DNA of 64,000 nucleotides from Trichlorobacter thiogenes (GCF_900167465.1 NZ_FUWR01000008.1:1-64000), one strand, 5' to 3'. Positions 29,436-39,290 are shown, counted from the stretch's first letter. Made by a program: numbers and translations. The notes: generated by a model from the sequence alone, not told the origin.

Positions 29436-30767
29436 ATGTCACTCCTCGCGGTCGTCAGCTACGACGCCGATGCCATTCGGATCGTCACTGCTCAAAAGAC
29501 ACGAGACAGCTTGATCTGTAAACAAGCTCTGACGCTGACCGATGATGAGCTTGAGGGATTTCTTTCTCAAGATCAAAGTAAAGCCTATCTAATAACCGTC
29601 AACCCGCCCGACGCACTTTATGAAACTATCTCCATCCCACCGGTCGATGACAAACTTATTGCTCGCATTGTTGATGCAGAACTCAAACGGATGCACCCGG
29701 AGTTGTCGGCGTTCAGCATAGGTTTTCAGGTTATTGGTGACAGTGTACAGGATGGCAGAACCATCCGCAGAGTGGCCTGCTGTCTTATGCCCGATGAACT
29801 ACTCAACATGCTGCTTGAGCCGTTCATTCGTCATAATAAATCTGTACGCATGATTGCAGCTACCCCGCATGCTCTTGCCGGGCTGGTTATCAACACACCG
29901 TCAGACCTACCTGACACCTTGCTTTGTGCATATGATGAAGGCGAACGCAAAACGTTGCTGGTACTGGAGAACGGCGCAGTACTGTTTACCCGTCAAGTCC
30001 CTTCGGAATGCCGTGGCTGGAACAGCCTTGACCGGCAGAACGTTACCATGACTATCGATTACTGTTTTCAGACGCTGCGGGTCAGACCAGGAGGTGCCAT
30101 AGCCATTAACAGTGAAGACCCACCACCACCCTTTGTTGCATTTGAACCACTTATTCCTTCTGGTTTTCCCGCTGCTATTATCAACGAGTATCCGGCTCAG
30201 TTGGCATTACTGATGTACCCTCCACCTGCATCTCAAGACCTGCGACCCGCGGCCTACTGTTCTGCCCTGCGGGAACAGGATCTGATCAAAAACACCAGCC
30301 TGGGCTTTGTCGCTGCGACAGCTCTCGTTATCCTTCTGCTCATAGTACATGCCTTTTTAATCACCGCCATGCAAACGGATCTGGACAGCCTGCGTCAGCC
30401 ACCTGATTTGCTGCACAGTGTCATTACAACACATCAAAAAGCCATGGAAAAGCGAACGGCAGTTGAGCCGTTGATCAGCATACTCAACAGCCAGCATGCA
30501 GAACCATCGATCCCCGGCTTGCTGGCTACACTTGCCCTTGCACCTCTCACGGATGTGACGATCAGCAGCATGACAGCCAAAAGGGATAAAGACGCTATCG
30601 GGCTATCTCTAACCGGTGTAATCTCCAAACCCTCTCTTGCAGATGCGCAATCGCAGCTGGAGGCACTCGGTGCCCAACTTTCCGCGACCAAGGGGATGAC
30701 CCTAGGCAACCGCACCCTAGACCCTAAAAATAATAAATTCAGTGTGGAGGCCACTCACAAGCCATGA
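29436..30767 (+). CDS. PilM/PilN-like fusion, pilus assembly (MshI-like)
   Basis: A 443-residue inner-membrane pilus assembly protein. Residues 1-280 look like the actin-like PilM/MshI fold, though degenerate. A transmembrane helix follows (about 290-312; GFVAATALVILLLIVHAFLI), then a coiled-coil and ferredoxin-like periplasmic region like PilN (about 315-443). One protein therefore appears to cover both the cytoplasmic PilM and the periplasmic PilN roles of the alignment subcomplex. GGAGG lies before the ATG. It is the first gene of a tight operon; its stop overlaps the next start by 4 bases. Assignment rests on topology and gene order more than on strong motifs. Confidence 0.65.
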   Translation: MSLLAVVSYDADAIRIVTAQKTRDSLICKQALTLTDDELEGFLSQDQSKAYLITVNPPDALYETISIPPVDDKLIARIVDAELKRMHPELSAFSIGFQVIGDSVQDGRTIRRVACCLMPDELLNMLLEPFIRHNKSVRMIAATPHALAGLVINTPSDLPDTLLCAYDEGERKTLLVLENGAVLFTRQVPSECRGWNSLDRQNVTMTIDYCFQTLRVRPGGAIAINSEDPPPPFVAFEPLIPSGFPAAIINEYPAQLALLMYPPPASQDLRPAAYCSALREQDLIKNTSLGFVAATALVILLLIVHAFLITAMQTDLDSLRQPPDLLHSVITTHQKAMEKRTAVEPLISILNSQHAEPSIPGLLATLALAPLTDVTISSMTAKRDKDAIGLSLTGVISKPSLADAQSQLEALGAQLSATKGMTLGNRTLDPKNNKFSVEATHKP

Positions 30768-31324
30768 TTGCCGCCATGCAACGACAGACCCGACAAAAAC
30801 TCATCAAGCTGGGGATTATACTTATCTGCTTTACCCTGTTAGCATCACTGCTAAGCGTTGTTATACGGTACAAAGAGATGCTTGCACGCACGATCATCAA
30901 CCAGAAAACCATTTTTCAAAATGTGGGCAGAATGCGCCTTGCTGCAAAGGATGCGGATAAAACAGTAGCCGATTTCAAGTCCCTCCTGCCTCCGGCTTAC
31001 GGGACACACACTCCCGAATGGCTGGCATACAGCAGGATTGATGACTTAAAGTCCCGACTACAGGCAACAGAAATGGTTGTTAAAGCAATAGAAAACAAAG
31101 AAGGCATGGTGGCCGTTGACTTCACAGCTACACTGCCACTACGTGACTCGGGCACCTATAGCAGAATTATCAACCTGCTTGGCAAGCAGGAAACACTGGC
31201 CTTTCCGTTTGTCAATGTTCGCAGCATACAGATTGACCAGTCCGGCAGAGAGGCACAACAAAGTTTAAAACTCGTCATGGAAGGGGTTGTGCAGATGCCA
31301 GCTCCGCAGGAAATCAGCCAATGA
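30764..31324 (+). CDS. PilO/MshJ-like inner-membrane pilus protein
   Basis: A 186-residue single-pass protein: a short basic cytoplasmic N-terminus, a transmembrane helix (about 15-35), a coiled-coil segment, and a periplasmic alpha/beta region that looks PilO-like (TYSRIINLLGKQETLAFPFVNV). It probably pairs with the upstream PilN-like region to link the platform to the secretin. ATGA overlaps at both ends (30764-30767 and 31321-31324) show translational coupling. Identified mainly by size, topology and position. Confidence 0.6.
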   Translation: MIAAMQRQTRQKLIKLGIILICFTLLASLLSVVIRYKEMLARTIINQKTIFQNVGRMRLAAKDADKTVADFKSLLPPAYGTHTPEWLAYSRIDDLKSRLQATEMVVKAIENKEGMVAVDFTATLPLRDSGTYSRIINLLGKQETLAFPFVNVRSIQIDQSGREAQQSLKLVMEGVVQMPAPQEISQ

Positions 31325-31788
31325 CCATCAAACTTTCCAGAGAAGCCATCACAGCTTTGTGCTGCACGATTGCAGCCCTGATTATACCGGTAATAGCCTT
31401 TCTGACCATCAAATTCCAGCTAAAGCAAACTCCTGATGAACGATCGTTGCTGAGCTTTTCTCCAACGCCAATCACACTCAGCCCCCGGACCTGGCGGGAA
31501 GCATCCTTCAACTGCCCGGTAACCGTCACTTTACTGTCGTCTGAAAACCGGGCACTAGCAGCCCCTCTGACCGACCAGACACGCAAACAATCAGAAGCCG
31601 ATCCGGCACACCTACCACAATTGACGTTTATCCTGTACGAAGGCAATCCCAAGAAGGATACTGCCATCCTGGATGGACATCTGCTACGACAAGGGAATAG
31701 TCTCAATGGATGGCGCGTCACAAAAATTGAACAAAAACGGGTACAGTTAGCAGGCAGGAAAGGAACACAATGGCTCAGCATGGAATAA
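31321..31788 (+). CDS. PilP/GspC/MshK-like periplasmic pilus protein
   Basis: A 155-residue protein with one N-terminal membrane helix (about 8-29) and a periplasmic part. Its end (ILDGHLLRQG, then GWRVTKIEQKRVQL) has the beta-strand pattern of the homology region of GspC, PilP and MshK that contacts the secretin N-domains. Its final 19 bases overlap the secretin gene in another frame, giving tight coupling. The family is inferred from this short pattern and from order between PilO-like and secretin genes. Confidence 0.6.
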   Translation: MTIKLSREAITALCCTIAALIIPVIAFLTIKFQLKQTPDERSLLSFSPTPITLSPRTWREASFNCPVTVTLLSSENRALAAPLTDQTRKQSEADPAHLPQLTFILYEGNPKKDTAILDGHLLRQGNSLNGWRVTKIEQKRVQLAGRKGTQWLSME

Positions 31789-33536
31789 CATACGTATTTG
31801 CACGGATACCCCTGTTGGTTACCTTGACACTACTGAGCGGCTGTGCATCCAGCAGCATCAAGCAGGCAACCACGCCGCCCCGCTCTGCACTTGACACCTC
31901 TCTGTCTGCTCCTGCGGGAAAGCATGACCCGTTTGTCCAGCAAAACATTAAGGAGCTACAGAGCCAGCAAAAGCTACCTCCCCTCACAACACCAGACTAT
32001 CAACCGGTAAGTGATGATGTTTCTCCCGCCAAAACCCGTTTGGTTAATATTCAAGCCCGGAACAGTGCTTTGGGGGATATCCTGCATGTGATTGCCGATA
32101 CTGCCGGACTAAACCTGATTATTAACGATGGCGTACATCAGGACCGACCAGTCACCCTGACGCTCAAGAGAGTGACGGCCGATGACGCCCTTGCAACTCT
32201 GCTTAATTCCGCTGACTACTACTACACTATTAAAGACAACACCATCACTGTAGATGCGACCGGAACCAAGTCGTTTGAACTGGGCCACCCTGCCATGGTA
32301 CAGAGCTTTAACGTAGAAGTCGGGGGTGATATTCTTGGAAGCGGCGCGGCACTATCTGCCGGTGGAGGTGGTGGCGGTTCATCAAATGTCAAGGGAACCA
32401 TCTCCCAGACGACCAAAAACGACACCAAGGCGTTTGATTTCTGGGAGTCACTGGAAAAATCGCTACAAGGAATGATTGACAAACCGGCAGCACAGTCCGG
32501 CAAGGTGGAGACTGCCACTCTGACCAACAGAACCAATGCTGCAGGCGTCACCACAACATCCCAAACCAAAACGATTATTGAGCAGCCACCAAAGCCCGTA
32601 ATCGCATCCCCTGCACACGAATCATCCGCTAGTGGTGAAGATTCTGGTCCTCGCCAACAGATTGTGGTAAACCGCCTGACCGGCACCATTATGGTCACTG
32701 CTACCCGTAAGAACCTGCAGCGAATTGAGACCTATCTGGACCTGCTACGCAAGACCCTTAATCGTCAGGTACTGGTTGAAGCCAGAATTATTGAGGTACA
32801 GCTTAATGATTCATTGAAATTTGGAATTGACTGGGATTTTCTTGGCGACATCAGGTGGTTCAATACAGCTGGGGCGCCTCTTGGAGGTTTTGGTAATGTC
32901 ACCACCTCGCTCGATGCGTCTATCAAAAACGGTACCTTCCGGCTTGGCTATAAAGGCGGCAACGCCAATACCCTGCTTACCGCTCTTAAGACGCAGGGAG
33001 AGGTCAAAACACTTTCCAATCCCAGAATTAACGTTATGAACGGCCAGACGGCATTATTAACCGTCGGTCGTAATACTAACTACATTGCAAAGGTAACCAC
33101 CACGACTACAACAGCTGCTGGTAGTGCGCCTACCATTTCCTATTCAGTAGAAACCGGCAATGTACTTTCTGGCATCATGTTAGGGCTGGCTCCCTTTATC
33201 AACAACCGGGGAGAGATCAGCATGACCATTTCTCCCATCATCTCTGATCTGGTCAAGCTGGAAGACAAAGCCATCGGAGGTGACCCGACCAACCAGATTA
33301 CCATTTCCATACCCACGGTGGACCTCAGAGAGCTCTCCACCACCATTAAAGTAAGAAACGGTGAGATGATTGTAATTGGCGGCCTGATCTCCAACAAGCA
33401 GAACCTTAAGGATGAAAAGGTTCCTTTGCTGGGTGAAATCCCCTGGCTTGGCGGCCTCTTTACCCGTAAGGACAACACTGACACCCGCTCTGAGCTGGTT
33501 GTAGTGCTGCAACCATATCTGATTAACAACGACTGA
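31770..33536 (+). CDS. Outer-membrane secretin, MshL/PilQ-like lipoprotein
   Basis: A 588-residue secretin forming the outer-membrane gate for the pilus. It has a lipoprotein signal (LTLLSGC, Cys about 26), an STN-type N0 domain (about 90-160; VNIQARNSALGDILHVIADTAGLNLII), and a Gly- and Thr/Ser-rich linker (about 190-295, including a six-Gly run). An N1-like domain (RQQIVVNRLTGTIMVTATRKNLQRIE) and the C-terminal secretin barrel (VLVEARIIEVQL; GEMIVIGGLISN; VPLLGEIPWLGGLF) follow. AAGGA precedes the ATG. The organisation fits MshL of MSHA systems. No separate pilotin gene is visible, consistent with a self-lipidated secretin. Confidence 0.88.
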   Translation: MAQHGITYVFARIPLLVTLTLLSGCASSSIKQATTPPRSALDTSLSAPAGKHDPFVQQNIKELQSQQKLPPLTTPDYQPVSDDVSPAKTRLVNIQARNSALGDILHVIADTAGLNLIINDGVHQDRPVTLTLKRVTADDALATLLNSADYYYTIKDNTITVDATGTKSFELGHPAMVQSFNVEVGGDILGSGAALSAGGGGGGSSNVKGTISQTTKNDTKAFDFWESLEKSLQGMIDKPAAQSGKVETATLTNRTNAAGVTTTSQTKTIIEQPPKPVIASPAHESSASGEDSGPRQQIVVNRLTGTIMVTATRKNLQRIETYLDLLRKTLNRQVLVEARIIEVQLNDSLKFGIDWDFLGDIRWFNTAGAPLGGFGNVTTSLDASIKNGTFRLGYKGGNANTLLTALKTQGEVKTLSNPRINVMNGQTALLTVGRNTNYIAKVTTTTTTAAGSAPTISYSVETGNVLSGIMLGLAPFINNRGEISMTISPIISDLVKLEDKAIGGDPTNQITISIPTVDLRELSTTIKVRNGEMIVIGGLISNKQNLKDEKVPLLGEIPWLGGLFTRKDNTDTRSELVVVLQPYLINND

Positions 33537-33550
33537 CGGAGGTATCGTCA

Positions 33551-35203
33551 ATGGCCGCACCTATCAAGATTGGTGAACTGCTCCTTTCCCAGGGGGTTTT
33601 AACCCAAAAACAACTCCAGATAGCCCTGGAACAGCAGCAGGTCACCGGCGCTATCCTGGGCGATTTACTGATTAAACTGGGATTTATCACGGCCCCTGAA
33701 TTTGCACGAACTATTGCTGTTCAGAGTGGTCTTGAGTACCTTGAACTGTCGGAATTTGAACCTGAAGAAGAGGCGCTGCGTCTCATCCCCAAAGAAACTG
33801 CCGAAAAAATAGGGGTAATTCCTCTTGCTTTAGTAGAAGGTCAACTTACGATAGGGATCACCAACCCAAGTAACATCGTTGCAGTGGATACCGCGACCAA
33901 AGTCACCGGTAAACCGCCCAAGGTATATCTGGTGGATAATGACCACTACCAATCTACCCTTGAAAAAGCGTACTACTTCATTGCCCACCCGATTCAGAAA
34001 CGGATGCAGGAGATCATTAGCCAGCTGCGCCAGGCCACCGGCGTTATTCCTGGAGCAACAATCTCTGAGCTGGTAGAGCTGATCATGATGGATGGCATCC
34101 GCAAACAGGCTACGGACATCCATATCTCGCCCACTGAAGATGTTACTAACATTTTTTATCGAATTGACGGGGTGTTACAGCATGGACACTGCATCCAGAA
34201 GCAGGCCCACGCTGGCATTGTCTCAAGGATTAAAATCCTGGGGCAACTGGATATTGCGGAGCAACGCCTGCCCCAGGACGGATCGTTCTCTCACGCCTTC
34301 CTCTCTAAGAACTTTGAAGTCAGGGTCTCAACGGTTCCCTCAATATTTGGCGAAAATCTGGTTCTGCGTCTTCTGGCAGGGGCCGGCCCCTTACTGCGCC
34401 TGGAGGCACTGGGAATAAGCAGCATAACCGTGCAGCAGATCCGACGGTTGTTCAATAAATCCTACGGCATCATACTGATTGCCGGCCCTACCGGCAGTGG
34501 TAAGACCACCACCCTCTATGCCGCGTTACGGGAACTGAATCGTCTTGAACGAAATATTTTAACGGTGGAAGATCCTGTTGAATACCGCTTAAGCTTTGTC
34601 AAGCAAACCCAGGTAAACGAAAAAGCGGGCTATGATTTTGCCCTTGCCGCCAGGAACTTCATGCGACAGGATCCTGATGTCATGTTGCTGGGTGAGATTC
34701 GGGATGAGGAAACTGCCCAGATGGCGGTACGGGCCGCCATCACCGGCCACCTGGTGTTATCAACACTGCACACCAACGATGCGGCAACGGCAATCCCCCG
34801 CCTGCTGGACCTTAAGGTGGATACCTTCCTGCTATCTTCTGCGCTGGTAGCGGTCATTGCACAACGCCTGGTGCGTAAAAACTGCAAATACTGCAGTGAA
34901 GAATACCTGCTTAACGATGACGAACTGCAGGTTTTCAGACAACACCAGCTTGAGATCACGAAAGGTCGTCGTGGCGTTGGCTGTTCAAAATGTGGCAACA
35001 GTGGTTTCAGCGGCCGCGTATCAATCTGCGAGGTACTGGTGGTAGACAGCAGGATTCGTCAGTTAATCTTTGAAGGAGCATCCACCGGCGCGATCATGGA
35101 ACTGGCAGTAGCTGAAGGGATGATACCCCTACAGCAGGATGGCATCAACAAGGCTGCCGCCGGAATCACAACGCTTGCAGAAGTACTGCGGGTGGCAGGA
35201 TGA
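33551..35203 (+). CDS. Pilus extension ATPase (MshE/PilB/GspE) with MshEN c-di-GMP-type domain
   Basis: A 550-residue hexameric ATPase powering pilus polymerisation. The N-terminal MshEN domain has two 24-residue motifs (residues 6-29 and 35-58) separated by exactly five residues, the c-di-GMP-binding arrangement known from MshE. The first residue, Arg in the consensus, is Lys6 in motif 1 and Ile35 in motif 2. The ATPase core has Walker A GPTGSGKTT (312-320), an Asp-box, Walker B PDVMLLGEIRD and a His-box TLHTNDA. A CKYC/CSKC zinc motif lies near residues 440-480. GGAGG is 8 bases upstream of the ATG. Its stop overlaps the next gene by 4 bases. Confidence 0.92.
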   Translation: MAAPIKIGELLLSQGVLTQKQLQIALEQQQVTGAILGDLLIKLGFITAPEFARTIAVQSGLEYLELSEFEPEEEALRLIPKETAEKIGVIPLALVEGQLTIGITNPSNIVAVDTATKVTGKPPKVYLVDNDHYQSTLEKAYYFIAHPIQKRMQEIISQLRQATGVIPGATISELVELIMMDGIRKQATDIHISPTEDVTNIFYRIDGVLQHGHCIQKQAHAGIVSRIKILGQLDIAEQRLPQDGSFSHAFLSKNFEVRVSTVPSIFGENLVLRLLAGAGPLLRLEALGISSITVQQIRRLFNKSYGIILIAGPTGSGKTTTLYAALRELNRLERNILTVEDPVEYRLSFVKQTQVNEKAGYDFALAARNFMRQDPDVMLLGEIRDEETAQMAVRAAITGHLVLSTLHTNDAATAIPRLLDLKVDTFLLSSALVAVIAQRLVRKNCKYCSEEYLLNDDELQVFRQHQLEITKGRRGVGCSKCGNSGFSGRVSICEVLVVDSRIRQLIFEGASTGAIMELAVAEGMIPLQQDGINKAAAGITTLAEVLRVAG

Positions 35204-36417
35204 AGCTGTTCACCTACCAGGTGGTTGATGCCTCCGGCAGCACGATCAAAAGCAGTATTGAAGCAGAATCAATTGAAGAAGCAACGGCAAGCCTGGTTAG
35301 TCGCGGACTCTATATCCTCAAAATATCGCAATCATCCAACTTTTCAGCTATTTTTGAAGGGTTATTGGGCCGTAAGAAGGTCAAACGTGCTGAGATAATC
35401 GATCTTGCCAACAACCTTTCAGTTATGGTTGGAGCAGGTCTGCCACTGTTGACCACCCTGGGAGATATTGGTGCAGCCGTTACCAACCCACATTTGCAGG
35501 CTATTATTGCAGAAATAAAGCAAAGCGTTGAGCAGGGCACCAGCTTTTCTGATGCACTGGAACCCCACGCCAGAGTATTCCCTGATGTTTTCAGACGTCT
35601 GGTACGGGTAGGAGAAGAAACCGGCAGTTTTGAGAGAAGCCTCAAAGATGTAGCAGAACACCTTCAGAGAATGGAAGACCTGTCTGGATCAATCAAACGA
35701 GCGCTGATCTATCCGGCATTTGCCATAGCCACCACACTGGGCGCCCTGGCATTTTGGATGATCTACGTTCTACCCAAAATTATTGTGACGCTGAAAGGTC
35801 TGGGAGTCAAACTTCCTCTTTTAACCAGAATATTAATCGTTACCAGTAACCTGTCACAGCGTTTCTGGTATGTAGGTATTATTTTACCGATCACTCTGTT
35901 TGTACTTATTAAGTTGTTCAAGCAAACTGAACGTGGTCGTTATCTGGTTGACCTTGCAAAACTAAAACTACCAATCTACAAGCTCATTGAATACAATCGA
36001 CTATTAGCACTCTTTGCCGAGCAGATGCGTATCCTGATTGTTGCCGGACTCACGGTTGACCGGACACTAAATATAGTCTCAGATATTATGGGAAATGTCA
36101 TATTCCAACAAGCCATAACCACCATTCGTGACGAAATAACCTACGGCAGCACGATTGCTGAAGCACTGAAACGTCAAAAGGTTTTCCCTCCTCTGCTGGT
36201 TCGTCTGGTGAGTGTTGGAGAAAGCAGCGGTACTCTGGATGAACAGTTCAGCTTTCTGGCACGCCACTATCTTAAGACTATGGACGATGTATCGGATAAG
36301 CTTGGTAAAATCATTGAGCCGCTGGTTATCACCGTTGTTGGTGTGCTGTTTGCTGTTATTATCAGTGGTCTTTTATTACCGATTTACGACCTCGTTTCCA
36401 AAGTTGGTAAAGGATAG
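35200..36417 (+). CDS. Inner-membrane platform protein, GspF/PilC/MshG
   Basis: A 405-residue polytopic platform protein with two homologous T2SSF domains (about 70-190 and 270-395). It has three membrane helices (about 165-185, 215-235 and 370-395) and the family signatures LANNLSVMVGAGLPLL and LLALFAEQMRILIVAGL. It anchors the extension ATPase and drives pilin insertion. Start and stop are both tightly packed: 4-base overlap upstream and 2 bases to the next gene. Confidence 0.92.
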   Translation: MKLFTYQVVDASGSTIKSSIEAESIEEATASLVSRGLYILKISQSSNFSAIFEGLLGRKKVKRAEIIDLANNLSVMVGAGLPLLTTLGDIGAAVTNPHLQAIIAEIKQSVEQGTSFSDALEPHARVFPDVFRRLVRVGEETGSFERSLKDVAEHLQRMEDLSGSIKRALIYPAFAIATTLGALAFWMIYVLPKIIVTLKGLGVKLPLLTRILIVTSNLSQRFWYVGIILPITLFVLIKLFKQTERGRYLVDLAKLKLPIYKLIEYNRLLALFAEQMRILIVAGLTVDRTLNIVSDIMGNVIFQQAITTIRDEITYGSTIAEALKRQKVFPPLLVRLVSVGESSGTLDEQFSFLARHYLKTMDDVSDKLGKIIEPLVITVVGVLFAVIISGLLLPIYDLVSKVGKG

Positions 36418-36419
36418 CC

Positions 36420-37343
36420 GTGAACGCCACCTACCTTAATTTTTTCGGATTACATGATGACCCATTCCGGCTTACCCCGGATCCGGCCTACTACTACCCC
36501 TCTCACGACCATGCCAATGCCCTGCTATCACTGGACTACACCCTCAATAACCGGGAAGGATTTTGTCTACTGACCGGCGAACCAGGCACCGGCAAGACCA
36601 CCTTGTTGCGTATATTCATCAACAAATGGCAGGATCAGGCCGAAATTGCGCTGATCATGACTCCACGTTTGTCCCCTGAAGAATTTCTACAAGCAATCCT
36701 GGATGACCTCGGGGTCATCTTTCCGCTCTCCGGCAACAAAAATGATATGATCAAGGAATTCAGGGATTTTCTGCTGGGACACGCAGAGAATGGGCGACGG
36801 GTAGTCATTATTGTGGATGAGGCGCAACAACTGCCCGATGCCACCCTTGAGGAACTACGCCTGCTGTCAAATCTTGAAACCACTAAAGAAAAACTGGTGC
36901 AAATTATTCTGGTAGGTCAGCCGGAACTGGCTGACAAAATGGAGCAGGACCAGTTCAGGCAGTTGAACCAGAGGATATCGGTTCGGGCCTCATTGTCACC
37001 ATTGGCAGAACGGGCTACCGCAGACTATCTGACGACCCGGCTTATGAAAGCAGGTGCCCTGACCGCAACTTTCTTTGACAAAGCAGCACTGGACACTATT
37101 TTCCGACTCTCCTGTGGCATCCCCCGCCTGATCAACCTGATCGCATCAAGGGCGCTGATGGCAGCTTATCTGGAGGGGAAACCCGGCGTTCAGGAACGAC
37201 AGGTGATCATTGCCGCAGCAGAAGTTATGAAAAAAGAACGAAAGAAGATGGGTTCACCAAGGAGAAACCAACTACTCTGGTGGGCAATTAGTGGGTTGGT
37301 TGTAATTATAGCGCTATTGTCAGTCTTTAAAATTCGTTTCTAA
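36420..37343 (+). CDS. ExeA/MshM-like AAA ATPase
   Basis: A 307-residue AAA ATPase of the ExeA/GspA/MshM group. N-terminal YLNFFGLHDDPFRLTPDP is the family signature; Walker A is GEPGTGKTT, Walker B VVIIVDEAQQLP, and sensor II NQRISVR. A single C-terminal membrane helix (about 283-302) ends the protein with a very short periplasmic tail. In type II secretion, ExeA helps secretin pass through peptidoglycan. Here no peptidoglycan-binding domain follows the helix, so that function may lie in another protein. The start is a GTG, two bases after the GspF-like stop. Confidence 0.85.
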   Translation: MNATYLNFFGLHDDPFRLTPDPAYYYPSHDHANALLSLDYTLNNREGFCLLTGEPGTGKTTLLRIFINKWQDQAEIALIMTPRLSPEEFLQAILDDLGVIFPLSGNKNDMIKEFRDFLLGHAENGRRVVIIVDEAQQLPDATLEELRLLSNLETTKEKLVQIILVGQPELADKMEQDQFRQLNQRISVRASLSPLAERATADYLTTRLMKAGALTATFFDKAALDTIFRLSCGIPRLINLIASRALMAAYLEGKPGVQERQVIIAAAEVMKKERKKMGSPRRNQLLWWAISGLVVIIALLSVFKIRF

Positions 37344-37352
37344 TGCAAACAA

Positions 37353-38399
37353 TTACCGATCAAGCACGTTAATCCGCTCTCTAGCTGCCTCACGCACCCG
37401 TTGCCCTGCTTCAGGCAGCGCTGTCACTTCACGGTACAGACGCAATGCATCCTGATGCTCTCCACGTCGCTCCCGTATTCTCGCCATCCCCAACATCCCC
37501 TGTGCATCGCCCGTGTCAGACAGACGACGATAACTGCTTAACGCATCATCCAGCAATGCACTGCGTTCCTGTGACAAGGCCAGATTATACAATGCCATAC
37601 GATTAACAGGATCAACAGCAACAGCACGACCGAGCATTATACGAGCACCATTTTCATTACCTAATCGCCCCTGAGCTATACCACCATTAACCAGCGCGGA
37701 AACATAATCCCCCTTCAGTTGCAAAGCCCGATTTGCATAGCCAAGCGCATCAGTAAACATCCCCATACTGAGACTGGTGCTGGCAAGATTATTCAAAATC
37801 CTATAGTTATGCGGATCTGCCTCAAGGGCCTTTCGGTATTGATGCATAGCCTGACTGTAATCACGGCGTGCCTCGGCACTACGTGCAGCAAACAGATAGG
37901 CATCCAGAGAGGCCCTATCTTTTACCACCGCTTTACGCTCTACAGCAGGGGTTTCCCGTGGAGCAGTCGAAGCGGCAGTTGCATGCTTTGCTCCTGTTGC
38001 CTGTAGGTGGCGGGGGGAAGGAGCTGTCTTTTCAGCTGTCTGGCGAGCCACCGGCACCTTTGTTTTTAGCGTAGAAGTCACAGGTGCAGCCACCGTACGA
38101 ACAGAGGACTGCTGCATCTGCGGCACTGGTGTTTCCACTACCTTAGCTGCCATCTGCGACTGTGGCGGTATTACCTGACGGGTCAGCGAAGGAGAGCTGG
38201 GAATCCGGGTTTGCAGATAGACCACTAACAACCCGCCACCAGCGACAGCAGCTGCAGCCACGGCACCAATTACCAGATAGGTTCGCCGACTGTTTTTCCC
38301 AGGGGCGGCACTGGACACAGACTGCAACAATCCAGGTGGAATTTGACCAGTTTCTTGGCTTAAATCATTTTTTTTCAGCAAATTTGCAAGAATACTCAT
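37353..38399 (-). CDS. TPR protein, MshN-like
   Basis: A 348-residue inner-membrane protein: a cytoplasmic N-terminus (1-38), a transmembrane helix (about 39-60), a Pro/Ala/Thr-rich periplasmic linker (about 65-155), and five or more TPR repeats (about 160-348; for example YRILNNLASTSLSMG). The order resembles MshN of MSHA loci. TPR arrays scaffold protein complexes, so a role in pilus or secretin assembly is likely. Oddly, it is encoded on the strand opposite the rest of the cluster and shares a divergent 223-base AT-rich region with the first pilin gene. Confidence 0.75.
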   Translation of the reverse strand: MSILANLLKKNDLSQETGQIPPGLLQSVSSAAPGKNSRRTYLVIGAVAAAAVAGGGLLVVYLQTRIPSSPSLTRQVIPPQSQMAAKVVETPVPQMQQSSVRTVAAPVTSTLKTKVPVARQTAEKTAPSPRHLQATGAKHATAASTAPRETPAVERKAVVKDRASLDAYLFAARSAEARRDYSQAMHQYRKALEADPHNYRILNNLASTSLSMGMFTDALGYANRALQLKGDYVSALVNGGIAQGRLGNENGARIMLGRAVAVDPVNRMALYNLALSQERSALLDDALSSYRRLSDTGDAQGMLGMARIRERRGEHQDALRLYREVTALPEAGQRVREAARERINVLDR

Positions 38400-38622
38400 A
38401 TCTGATACACCTGTAATTTATTGAATGTACATCGAAAAATCGAATAGCAGGCCAAAGGCTGGAAGTCAATACAATTCAAAATCCGTCTATTCAATATTGA
38501 TGATAAAATCACACACTCTCCTTTCAACCCTATTTTACTTGATTTTTTTAAACAAATAGCCGATTTAAGAAACCTGTCTAAATTAATAGGTGCGATAAAA
38601 CAAACAATACAGGAGGTCAGAC

Positions 38623-39273
38623 ATGCGCAGTAACAAAGGTTTTACCCTGGTAGAAATGGCAATAGTTCTTGTTATCATAGGTCTTTTACTAGGAGGAGTA
38701 TTAAAAGGACAAGAGCTGATTGATAACTCGAAAGTTAAAAAGGCTGTTAATGATTTGAATGCCATCTCTGTTGCTTACAATGGCTATTTAGACAGATACA
38801 ACCGGATTCCAGGTGATGATGGCCCACTGGCAACACTGCAAGCACGTGGAGCAAATTGGAACATCACTGCCGCCGGCAACGTCAGCGGTATTCTTGGAAT
38901 TACTCCGGCACAAACATTTACTGGTGGGGGAGAAAGTGTTGCTTTTTGGCAACATGTAAAAGCAGCAGGCTTTATTGCTGGCAACCCTGCAGATGCTGCT
39001 GTAGCTGCGCTACCAATCAATGCCTTTCAGGGGTTAATTGGAGTTTCCAATAACACCACCGCAATAACAGGTATGGGGACAGGACTGTCCGTATGCATCA
39101 GCCAAATCCCCGGTAAAGCGGCGGCACAAATCGATGCACAGCTTGACGACCGCAACCCGTCAACCGGATCCGTTCGCGCAACACTGGGGGTAGCTGGTGC
39201 AAACACAGCGCCCGGTGCAGCTGCAGCTGCGTATTCGGAAAACTCGCAATATACTGTCTGTCGAACATTATAA
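38623..39273 (+). CDS. Type IV prepilin, probable major pilin
   Basis: A 216-residue prepilin. A short leader (MRSNKG) is cleaved before Phe7 in the motif GFTLVEMAIVLVIIG, with Glu5 of the mature protein intact. The hydrophobic N-terminal helix runs to about residue 30. The globular part is Ala/Gly/Thr-rich, and two cysteines (about 161 and 214) may form the usual C-terminal disulfide. It has a strong AGGAGG ribosome-binding site and its own terminator, typical of a highly expressed major pilin. The preceding 223 bases are AT-rich; no confident promoter or sigma-54 site was found there. Confidence 0.88.
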   Translation: MRSNKGFTLVEMAIVLVIIGLLLGGVLKGQELIDNSKVKKAVNDLNAISVAYNGYLDRYNRIPGDDGPLATLQARGANWNITAAGNVSGILGITPAQTFTGGGESVAFWQHVKAAGFIAGNPADAAVAALPINAFQGLIGVSNNTTAITGMGTGLSVCISQIPGKAAAQIDAQLDDRNPSTGSVRATLGVAGANTAPGAAAAAYSENSQYTVCRTL

Positions 39274-39290
39274 AGCAATCCTGTTCGTTT

